Assembly (NCBI GenBank): GCA_037367405.1
Contig: JAZKJV010000679.1
Location: forward strand, 434,001 to 498,000
From: Ottelia alismoides
Lineage: Eukaryota > Streptophyta > Magnoliopsida > Alismatales > Hydrocharitaceae
Reading direction: 5' to 3'
DNA length: 64,000 nucleotides
Under the pieces are notes generated by a model, which made no database searches, was not told where the DNA came from, and saw only the letters and a list, made by a program, of their open reading frames with translations. This document shows, one piece after another, positions 1 to 10,600 of this stretch; the stretch's first letter is position 1, and each line of letters starts with the position of its first letter. A program made the translations under genes and the position numbers.

Positions 1-469
1 TTTCTCTTCGTTGGATGATAATATAGTCTTCATTTCATTCAACACTTCAATAGGAACTTGTGCACAACCTTTCACATTTTTCCGGTCTTCGTGAGATGAT
101 GCTTTAGTCTATCGACACCATCGGTAGTCCTCTTACCACAAAAATTGCATTGGACATACACATATCCTTTAGGGTCTATTTGATAATCGGGTTACCTACC
201 CGGTTTACCCCTCTCTATTCTTGGGTTAGAATTCCATCACAAATCATAGTGATATCACATCACATTCCTTATTCCAACCCTCTCTAACCCTCATAACCAT
301 CCTAAACAGCTACTATTCACATCAGGTTACCCCAACCCACCCCATCCCAGTAACCAAACAGACCCTTAGTTTTTTGAGCCCCATCCATCTCAAGTTGAAC
401 ACAATATTTCCATGCGGGATCATTCTAGCTTCCTTCAGAATTCTTCAGGTCTTTGCTTGACTTCGACAT
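1..469 (-). pseudogene. hAT-type transposase N-terminus (BED zinc finger), broken
   Basis: Read on the minus strand from an ATG at 469, this encodes an opening typical of plant hAT transposases: NDPAWKYC, then a DGAQKTKGYV stretch, then CNFCGK, then RLKHHLT, which are the zinc-binding cysteines and histidines of a BED finger. The BED finger is the DNA-binding domain of hAT transposases and domesticated relatives. The frame has an in-frame TAG after about 14 codons and a TGA soon after the second histidine. It is also interrupted at 172-365 by a Tourist MITE; skipping the MITE and one TTA copy restores the reading from QKT into KGYV. The rest of the gene lies outside the left edge. A domesticated hAT gene is possible but the stops argue for a pseudogene. 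Confidence 0.7.
172..365. mobile_element. Tourist-like MITE (PIF/Harbinger) with TTA target duplication
   Basis: A 194-bp element with terminal inverted repeats: the left end begins GGGTCTATTTGATAATCGGG and the right end, reversed, begins GGGTCTGTTTGGTTACTGGG. TTA is present on both sides (169-171 and 366-368), the signature of PIF/Harbinger insertion. It has no coding capacity. It lies inside the hAT BED-finger coding sequence, so it is younger than that insertion. Confidence 0.85.
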
Positions 470-1269
470 CTCTATAATTTCGAGTAACAAAAATAAACAA
501 CCATCTTACAATTAAACAATCATCATACTTCAATCAATCCTCAACCTTCTTATTCATGATATCAGTGAATCTAATTATTTTAATGGCACATTCAACCAAT
601 CATAATTATTATAATAAGCTATTAAGTTGGTCCACAACCAAATAAAACTACGGTAAGTTACCCATTTTTTGGATTCAATAATCAATTAAGCATTTTTTTG
701 ACAAACATGATGGTTTCTGCCGAATAATTTTTTGGATTCAAATACACATGCATTCATGGATATTCTTTTATCAGATATCATCCAAACTAAAATATGTTAC
801 CTAAAAAATTAAGTTACCTAATCACAAATAACCAATACTATGTATTGAATTTACCTAAAAAAATAAAAAGAAAAGCATGTTGTTGAGGTGGCTGATGTGC
901 ACGGCACTGTGCTAGAGAAGATGTCGGAGAGGCTTGGCGGTGTTGGTGAGTAGGTGATGCACTAGCTGGAGGAGGCGAGGCTCGAGGGGTTAGGGGTTTT
1001 CACCGCGAAAGCTGGAGGCTCAAAATATTTAGGAGATTTGGGTTGTTCCACTAGGAGAAAGGAGGGTATAAGTGGGGCACGTGTGAAGCCCATGACCCAC
1101 TAATCTCGTCCGTGCCTCACCTCACTGCATCGCCTCGTCTTGCCCATCGAGGTGCCCGACTCGTAGTTGCAGGTTGAGGCGCACACCTCAGATTAGTTTT
1201 TAGGCACCTCGCCTTGAGGCGTACGTCTCGAGCACATCGAGACATGTTTTTTCAAACCATGGACAAGTC
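470..1269. other. Non-coding, no feature recognised
   Basis: AT-rich to about 880, then a more GC-rich stretch to about 1240 with repeated gaggcg/cctcgcc words. I see no open frame or terminal repeat that can be assigned. It could be 5' sequence of the LINE remnant that follows. Confidence 0.3.
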
Positions 1270-2090
1270 ACATTCAAGATGAGATACCTTGGTGTATGTT
1301 GTTCGTCGATGATATTGTGTTGATTGATGAGACAAGAGACGAAGTAAATGAGAAGCTAAAGGTTTGGAGATATGCCTTAGAGACTAAAGGATTTCTTATA
1401 AGTATGGCTAAGATTGAATATATGTAGTGCACACTTGATGGAAAAAACATTGAAGGACTCGAGGTGAAGATTGGAGATGATAACATCTAAAAGAAAGATT
1501 CTTCTAGATATTTGGGATCTATTTTGCGACATGATGAGGAAATGATGGATATGTTACTCAGAATAATGTAGGTTGGATAAAGTGGAGAGGAGCCTCTACT
1601 AGTCTTTATGATAACAAAAATCCCTTTGAACATCAAAGAAAAGTACTACAAAGCAGCTATGTGACCTGCTATGCTCTATGGATCAGAATGTTGGCCTGTG
1701 AACCGTAGACATGTGCAGAGAGTGTATAGCAGAAATGAAAATGCTAAGGTGAATCTGTGGTCCTACACGAAAAGATCGAATTCGGAATGAGTGATCACAA
1801 GGAAAGTTGGTGTACCTCTGATAGATGTGAGAAAACTACTTAAGATGGTTTGCCCATTTGCAAAGGAGGTCGATTGATGCACTAGTTAGAAAATGCATGA
1901 TTTGGGATGTTGAGCCGGTTAAGAAAGGCTGAGGAAGGCCCAATAAGTGTTGGAATGAAACTGTCTGAAGGGATCTTGGTTATTTGGATTTAAACCTGAG
2001 AACGATTCAAAATAGATTTGAATGGAGGCAAAAAATCCATGTAGCCGACCCTACTTAATTGTGGAAAAAGGCTTTGTTGTTATTGTGCGA
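1270..2090 (+). pseudogene. LINE reverse transcriptase, 3' remnant
   Basis: The plus strand translates in shifting frames to the C-terminal part of a non-LTR reverse transcriptase. WCMLFVDDIVLIDET (about 1290-1335) contains the catalytic [FY]xDD box as FVDD, followed by the usual EVNEKLKVWRYALETKGF, SRYLGSI and MLYGSECW segments. Several stops break it. The segment ends with the 3' tail of this LINE class, a stretch reading roughly 'atgtagccgaccctactta' followed by gga-rich and ttgttg repeats (2038-2083). The same tail recurs at 27343-27465 (minus), 37098-37150 and near 46000. Confidence 0.8.
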
Positions 2091-3149
2091 GGCATTTTTG
2101 AGGGAATATAACCTCGAGGTTATAGATTCCGTCTGCTTTAGTGAGGGCTTACACTTCGATTGTCTGAGGTGGTATTATTGAGGTATCGCCTCAATTATAT
2201 GTGGAACTGTTTTCTTATACATTCTCTAGGTTTGTATTTAAAGAACTTAGTAAGAATTACCATTTTTCAAGATATCCGATCGTCAAGCAAATCTCAGAGG
2301 AGTTACTGAATAAAGAATAATTGGTATTTAGGCAACTATTGGATATTATTTGATTTTGTATTTTTCAATTATTTTAAATATAAAAATTATTTAAATACAT
2401 ATATTCTTATATTTTTTATACATATACAACCGTCGTTTAACAAGAATCCAAATAAAAGTACCCATCAACAATATATATATAATTTCGACATTTGTGGTGA
2501 TACTATGATAAATGATAACCCTTAAGAATTAAAAATAAAAAAAATCAAAAAAATCAAGCAGGCAATCACCAGTCGGTCAAATAGTCAGACTGACTATTTG
2601 GTTGAGTTGACAATTGGCCTACAGGAGGAACTGTCGGTCGGGTCAACTATTGACCGATTAGAGGTTTATTCAGTCTGGAGCCCTCCACACCTCATAGCAG
2701 GATTGACTAGTCGGTATAGTCGATCGACTATTTCAACATGGATAATATTATATACATAATTTTTTTGTTGACCGAGTACGAGATTAAAAAACCCCTTTTT
2801 GTTGGTACTTTTGTATGAACTGTTTATTGTATTTACTTAAAACATCTCTAAATCATACTTCATAACATAAAGTACTTGATCGTGTACGTTGATGGTGACC
2901 TTTTATTCATACATGCAACCTGAGTCATTAAAATAATGCTGGAAAAAGGCGATCTAATTGTAAATCAGTAAACTTTTGATCCAAAGTCTTATGTCGAAGA
3001 TAATCTTCACCAAAACTTATGACATGTTGGGTTGATCCTTTCGCTGGAGTACTTTGAGGAAGTTTAAGGTTTTCCCTTGCATTGGTTGACTTGGATGAAG
3101 AAGTTATTATGATGGTGTTTCTGTTTTGGTCCTAAGGAATGGTAGATTG
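2091..3149. other. Non-coding AT-rich spacer
   Basis: No gene seen. At 2560-2740 there is a run of short inverted and direct gtcggtcaa/gtcgactg words of the kind found in retrotransposon LTRs, but no terminal repeat pair is visible. Confidence 0.3.
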
Positions 3150-3157
3150 GAAGACGG

Positions 3158-3545
3158 GTGGGTTCAACCTGGCAGGGGGTAAGATAAGGGTGTCCTGCTG
3201 GCTCCGATCTGTTGATTCTGACCATGTCTTGATGAGAGTGTTTTCGACTTTATACAGGCATAGGAGGGCTCTTGCAGATTCCAATGCTTTAATATATGGA
3301 CAACATCATCTACTTTGTGCAGGTTGTAAAAATACATGCAGACTGAGGATGGGTGGGTTCAACCTCGCAGGGGGTAAGATAAGGGTGTGTCCTGCTGGCT
3401 CCGATGTGTTGATTTTGACCATGTCTTGATGGAGAGTGTTTTGACTTTATACAGGCATGGGAGGGCTCCTTGCAGGTTCCGGTGCTTTAATATATGGACA
3501 GCATGATCTACTTTGTGCAGGTTGTAAAAATACATGCAGATTGAG
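3158..3545 (+). repeat. Tandem duplication, two copies of a 195-bp unit
   Basis: The segment starting gtgggttcaacc at 3158 recurs at 3353, an offset of 195 bp, and the two copies stay alike to about 3545 (shared words include gggggtaagataagggtgt and gcaggttgtaaaaatacatg). The unit sits just upstream of a LINE RT remnant and may be LINE-derived. I cannot assign a protein. Confidence 0.75.
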
Positions 3546-3559
3546 TCAGGACTTTTGTG

Positions 3560-4150
3560 AGGTCATTGGGGATGCTTCAGGTTTTTTATGACCAACGGCT
3601 AGAAATACGCATTTTCGTTGTTTTTAGCCTGAACGACTTCGAAACTTCAGCTTGTTCAAGTGCTCTAGCTGTGGAGCAAGTGTTACTATTGCTGTCTTAT
3701 CTGGGTCTAGCGTTCTTAAGCCCCTCCTGTAGGATGTTGGATTGAGACTTCGGTGATGGAGAGCTTGGGGCAATGCTTGAGGGGTCGGAGGGTAAAGTTG
3801 TTGGCTAGAGTTGGCTGATTGATCTAGCTGGGCTTCGTATTATTGTTGGATATATCCTTGTCCTACATGTCCGTGTTCATGATGCCGACAAAGGTGCAAA
3901 GTCGGGTGGATGCAGTTCGTAAGCGGTTCTTTTGGAAGGGCCGGCTAAGGAATGGGGGAGGGGTGCATCTTGGTGAAGTGTAGGGAGGTTTGTGGGCCCA
4001 TAGTGAAGGTGGCTTGAGCATCATGTGTCCACTGACTGGTTGGGGGCATTGTAAGCCAAGTATAGAAAGATTGTGGAGGCTGTTGAGAGAGCAAGGGTGC
4101 TCTAGAAGACTATGCTTTTCTGGAAGGAGTTGATGCAAATCTTATTGTTC
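3560..4150 (+). pseudogene. LINE RT C-terminal remnant
   Basis: Shifting plus frames give LSYLGLAF...CRMLD, then MPTKVQSRVDAVRKRFFWKG (about 3873-3935), then a GGVHLVK-REVCGP-GGLSIM series. This is the usual order of the region after the RT core in plant L1-type LINEs (YLGLPL ... I..RRFLWKG ... GGLG). Many frameshifts make it inactive. It lies 5' of the first visible Derlin exon and may be inside a Derlin intron if the missing first exon lies further left. Confidence 0.7.
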
Positions 4151-4667
4151 ATGTAGGCACAGCAGGTAATGTACCAGGGAGGAGGAGGGATGGGGGGATA
4201 TATTAATGGCAACTTTCATACTTGCAGGAGGAGGCATGGACCGCATGATGAGACAGAATTTGTTCGTTTGTGATCCAGGGGGTGATTTCGTGCAAGAGGA
4301 ATCCAATATTGTTCAAAGATGGGAGGTACTAATAGATAATTGTGGTGCACAGGGTGAGTATTGTACATTTCGTGGCTGATCCTGCCTCTATGGGTGTAAA
4401 CCTTACTTCCTTTTGATAAATTTTGGTTGAGATCCCTTGCCGGATACTCATTCTTTGATGTTTCCAAAAAAAGGGCCTTTTCATAGTCCACTGGCAGATA
4501 CCAATAAAGCTTGTAATTGCCGCGGAAATTTTAATTCTGACTTTAAATACATTGCAATTTTGATTAAGCACGGTATGCCATTTGGACCATGAAGTTACTT
4601 GTTTTGTTTTATTCTATCTTGCTCTTCTTGCAGTTATCTAACTGAGCTCTAATCTGGTTATTCACAG

Positions 4668-7600
4668 ATTTGGATTTTTTGTTCCACATGTTCTTCCTGT
4701 CTCGGTATTGTAAGCTGCTTGAGGAAAACTCATTCAGAGGGCGGACAGCGGATTTCTTCTACATGCTTTTGTTTGGAGCTATAGTTCTAACTGGAATCGT
4801 TTTCATTGGCGGAGCAATACCTTTCATGTCTGCGACTGTTTCTAAAATTCTTTTCCTTAGCAATTCCTTGACCTTCATGATGGTCAGTGCTCTAGAGCTC
4901 TTTCATCCTTAACATCACTCATTGTTCCAATCTTGATTCCTGAACTTACAAGTAGCTACAGTTTGCTGTTAGAGGCTTTATGTAGACGTGCTTTATCTTC
5001 TTTGATAATGGGTTGACATTTCTTCAGGTTTATGTCTGGAGTAAACATAATCCTTATGTCCACATGAGCTTCCTTGGACTTTTTACATTCACGGCAGCTT
5101 ATTTGCCATGGGTAAGTGCTTTTTAAAGTCAAATAAAGAGGCATGCGAATTTTCTATCTGTTCTTTCTCCACACTCTTATGTCAGTTAAGCTCTAAATAG
5201 AAAATTAGGTGGTCATGAGATATGTCCTTGGTAAATTAAATGTCTTATTCTGATTCTTTTTTAAGACCTTTTGACATGGTACTTTTAGGGCTTGAACTGC
5301 TTGTAATTTTTCGTCTTAGAATATGAATATCACGTTTAGTGGACTCTTCAATGAAAGGTTTAGGAAATTCATATAGATACTTCTCTCTTGTGTATGCCAT
5401 GGCTTTAAATATCAATTTGTGTCATTTCGCAGAAAGTGGAATTTCGGGAAATTTCATTGATGTCCGTATGAAATTATGATGATTCTGACTACTGTTTTTT
5501 CTCTAATTTCAGATAATTTAATCGACAACTAAGATAGAAAGGTGCTCCTGTTTGAGAACCTATAGGTGTAAATATTTAGATGTATTGCCACTATAATCAC
5601 TGTATATTTTGATGCGAAGTAAGAGTATATGCACTATGCATTGTATGCACGCGAGTTTTAAATAATAGAAAATGCTCAAATAAGTTGATAGCGTACTAAT
5701 GGTCATCCCATTTTTAATAAATGTTGACGCATATTTAGTTATTGTATCTCTTTGCTTTTTATTCTCTTGTTTTCCTCTTTATGTAATTTACCCATAGGCT
5801 ACTCTCCTATATAAGAGAGCCTAGGGCTATGGAATAAACAACTCATTCACTTTTCCCAACATGGTATCAGAGCGACGGTCCTAGACCGGAGTTCTCGAAA
5901 CCTAACCCTAACCCTAACCCCACCCGCCGGCCTCTCTCTCTCTACTCGGCGCCGCCGCCTCTCTCTCTCTCTCCACTCGGCGCCGTCGACCTTAGCCTCC
6001 GGCCAGAGGAGCTCCAGCGCGTCTCGCGCAGTGTGCGCGCATCACGCATCGAGCGCGCCTTGCGCATAGCGCATCCCACGCGCATCTGCGCGATCTGTGC
6101 GCGACCCTCTCTGCGCGATCTGTGCTCATCTGCGCATCTGAGCATTTCACGTGCATGCTCCTCTCACGCGCGATCTAAGCATATGCGCGATCTGTGAGCA
6201 TTGAAGCATCTGCGCATCTCACGCGCATCTGCGCAGTTGCGCGATCTGCGCGTGCGCCTACCTAGCGACTGCTGCACATCTGCTGCGCATCTCCTTTGCG
6301 CGATCCTCTCAGCGCACCTCTCGTGCTGCGCCTCTCGTGCTGTGCGTCAAGTGCACCAGTTGTGCGTGTGCTCCTTGCACGGGCCTACGTGCCCTAAGCC
6401 CAAAACCCTAGGGCACACACACATCGTGATATACATGGGGCTAGTTGCTTGACGTCTACACAAGCAACTAATCCCGTCTATGTCAGTGTAGACAAAGATT
6501 ATCTTCTCTCGGTCACTCCAGTCTTCCGTCTCCAGTATGTCAGAAAGCAAGGCAGATATCCCATCTATGGGCGCATTTCGTGGTCCAGCGCCAATTGTCA
6601 AGATGGATGGTACGAACTATGAACTGTGGGCAATGCAGTTCATGAGTATGATGAAGTCTACGGGTAAGAAGCATATTCTTACCGAACCCGAGCCTGCAGA
6701 GAAGACTGGAGTTCATGCCTCATGGGAGGCTGATGATGCTTATGCCAAGGTGTGGCTATCTGGCACATTGGCCATTGAAATTGCCAATGACATTTTACAT
6801 CAACCTACAGCCAAAGACATGTGGGATATCCTGGCAGCAACGTATTCTCAGGCGAAGAATGAAACGAAGATCCTGCAGTTACAACATGACATATTCACAA
6901 TAAAGCAGAATGGCCGCCCTTTACATTCTCTCTATACATCATTGAGAGGGATGTTTGAGAAGCTCTACAGCTTCATGCCTCTTACCGCCACGCCAGAACA
7001 GCAGAAGACATATAGGAATGCCACGATGGTGGGTGTGTTTCTCGCTGCACTTGATCCAGAGTATGAGGCAGCACGTTCACAGATTTTGGCAGACTCGACT
7101 ATTCCTCCCATGGAGGAGGCTTTTCACAGATTGAGTAGGATCACGGTGCCTTCAGCAGCTGCGAGTCAGAATCCCTCAGCCATGGCGGCCAACAGAGGCC
7201 GTGGCTCACATTACCAGGGCCGTGGACGTACTCCCCGAGGAAGGGGTGGTCGCACTAGGCCAACGTGCTCATATTGTCACCGAGTCGGACATACTGAAGA
7301 TACATGCTACTCAAAGCATGGATTTCCTGCATCCGCACGAGCTGCTGAGCAGATAGAGCCCCCGTCTGCAGCTACATTGGATCAGCGATTTGATGATCTG
7401 GTTGCCCGTCTTAGGGGCATTATACCACCGTCTGGCCCAGCACCGTCGACGGAGAGCCATACTGATACTGCTGCCTCTGCCACTGCTTCTGCATCTACTA
7501 GTACTTCAGGTAGTACACTTGCACTCCACAGTAGTAGATCTCATATACTGCCATGGATCATGGACTCGGGCGCCACACATCATTTATGTGGCGACCAGAG

Positions 7601-10600
7601 TCTACTTACAGGATACACACAGATCCCTCCAGGACGGACAGTAGTAATTGCTGATGGCACACATTCCCCTATCACTGGTCAGGGGGAGATTAGATTGACA
7701 CCCTCTATGCAGCTGAAGAATGTCCTACATGCACCACATTTTTCTATGAATTTGTTGTCGATTAGTCAGATCACGAAGGATCTTCAATGTCGAGCTATTT
7801 TTGATCCATCTTCTTTGATTTTTCAGGACATCCGTACGGGCAACGTGATTGGTCATGGCTATGAGCAAGGAGGCCTTTACCGTCTGAACCAGACCCCATT
7901 TGCTGGAACCACATCCTCTCCTGCTGAACAAGTATCTCCTCTCCTGTGGCATTTGCGATTTGATCATTTACCGCTTCAGAAGTTGCGTCTAGTCCTACCC
8001 TATAGTCTCTCTCACACACCTATCCAGTGTGAGGCGTGTCAGTTGGGAAAACATCACAGGTCGTCTTTTCCCAGTAGTCAAGGTCGGAGTAGTAACTCCA
8101 AGTTTGAGTTGTTTCATGTCGATGTCTGGGGTCCAAGTCGTGTTCCCGATCATCAGGGACACAGGTTTTATATTGTATTTGTGGATGATTTCTCTAGAGC
8201 ATCATGGGTCTTTCTGATGAAAAATAAATCTGAAGCTGGAAATATTATTATCCATTTTCTAAATGAAATTCAAAATATTTTTTCTACATCTGTCAAGATT
8301 GTGAGAAGTGATAATGCCTTGGAATTATGTACCAACATTCTAGCCAATTACTACTCCTCAAAAGGGATTATTCACCAAACATCGTGTGCTCATACGTCTC
8401 AACAGAATGGGGTTGCCGAAAGAAAACACCGTCACCTACTTGATGTTACAAGGTCACTTCTTATTCAGAGTCATGTTCCGTACTCCTACTGGGGTGATGC
8501 AGTCCTTACTGCATGTTACCTTATCAACCGTATGCCTTCCTCTGTCTTGAATGAACAAGTTCCTTTCTCACTTATTTACCCTGACAAGGATTTGTTTATT
8601 CTTACCCCTCGTGTGTTTGGTTCAGTCGCATTTGTCCATCAGTTGTCGCCCGGTACTGACAAGCTCTCTCCTAGGGCTGTCAAGTGCGTCTTTGTGGGGT
8701 ACCCCAGAACCCAAAAGGGGTACAAGTGTTTTGACCCTGTGCGTCGGCGGTATATGATCAGTGCAGATGTTACATTCTTTGAATCCATTATGTATTTTTC
8801 AGAATCCGGGAACATGCAGCCACCACCATTATCTCCTGATACCGTATTCATGGCACCACCAACATCACAGCCGTCACCGCAAACATCACAGCCGTCACCA
8901 CCATTACCACCACCACCACCACCGCCGCCGCCACCAATAATATCCCCGTTACCATTCCATTACACCCGGCGGCCGAATCAAGCTCATGGTCCTGACCAGT
9001 CAACTAGCTCGCCTATGGTATGTAATGAAAATATTAATGTTGATGGATCTGACGACATTTCTCAGCAGGGTGCATTACAGGAGCATGGTGATACCACAGA
9101 GGATCTGGATGTTCCAATCGCTCTACGCAAGCCGAAGAGAAGCTGTGCCAAGTATCCAGTATCAGCAGCAGTTTCGTTTGAGAGGCTATCTGGACCATTC
9201 AGGACGTTTGCATTGGCACTTTCAGCTACAGATATTCCACGGAACCACCATGAGGCTTTGCAGGATTCTCGATGGCGGCTAGCCATGGAGGAAGAGATGG
9301 CGGCACTTCAGTCTAGAGGAACATGGAGCTTGGTTACTATACCACCGGATGTCAACCCGGTGAGTTGTAAGTGGGTATTTACAGTGAAACATAATGCAGA
9401 TGGCTCCATTGACAGGTACAAGGCACGCCTAGTTGCAAGGGGATTCACACAGACATATGGAGTAGATTACCTTGACACGTTCTCCCCGGTGGCTCGTCAT
9501 TCCACTCTGCGGATCCTCTTATCAGTTGCAGTTACTAGGGACTGGCCACTCTATCAACTGGATGTGAAGAATGCCTTTCTGTATGGCGACCTGCAGGAGG
9601 AAGTCTACATGCAACAGCCACCAGGTTTTGCTGTTGAGGGGGAGTGTTCCAAGGTTTGCAGATTACATAAGGCTATCTATGGCCTTAAGCAGAGCCCCAG
9701 AGCATGGTTCCAGAAGCTGTCAGACCTCTTTGAGAAACAAGGATATAAACGTTCCAATGCTGATCATTCCTTGTTTGTACAGAAGACGGCAAGAGGTATT
9801 GTTGTAATCATGGTTTATGTTGACGATATCTTGATTACAGGTGATGATGACCAGGGCATTAAGCAGGCAAAGGAAAGGCTGGGGACCGAGTTTGTCACCA
9901 AGGACTTGGGAGTCCTTAGATATTTTCTGGGGCTGGAGTTTGCCAGAAATCCGTATGGATTAGTCATGTCACAGAGGAAGTATGTCACAGATCTACTGAG
10001 TGAGACATGTATGCTAGGGTGTCGACCTGCTACGACACCAATGGACCCTAGCATGAAGCTGTATGGTGATGACACAGAGGAGGTTGACAGGAGAAGATAC
10101 AGAGAGCTGGTAGGCAAATTGTTATATGTCACGATCACTAGGCCAGATATATTATTTGCAGTGAGCCGTGTGAGCCAGTTCATGGAGCAGCCACGTCAGG
10201 TACATATGGATGCAATACACATGATACTTAGATATCTCAAATCTTCTCCAGGTAAAGGTCTGCTATTCAAGAAAGGAAAGGGGATTTCTGTCTCAGCATG
10301 CGCAGATGCAGACTATGCAGGATGTCCTAAGGATAGGAAGTCCACCTCAGGGTATGCTGTCTATGTTGGAGATGCCCTAGTCTCATGGAGAAGCAAGAAG
10401 CAAACTGTGGTAGCTAGATCCAGTGCTGAATCCGAATATAGGGCTATGGCCCAGGCTACTACAGAGATGATGTGGGTGAAAGCGGTGCTGACAGATTTAT
10501 GCTTAGATATACCACTTCCTATGAACTTGGAGTGTGATAATCAGGCTGCTTTGTTCATTGCAAACAATCCTGCATTCCATGAACGGACCAAGCATATTGA

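Noticed and set aside
5900..5918. Telomere-like ccctaac repeat
   Set aside because: Only about three units, in the leader of a retrotransposon and not the plant CCCTAAA type; not an interstitial telomere.
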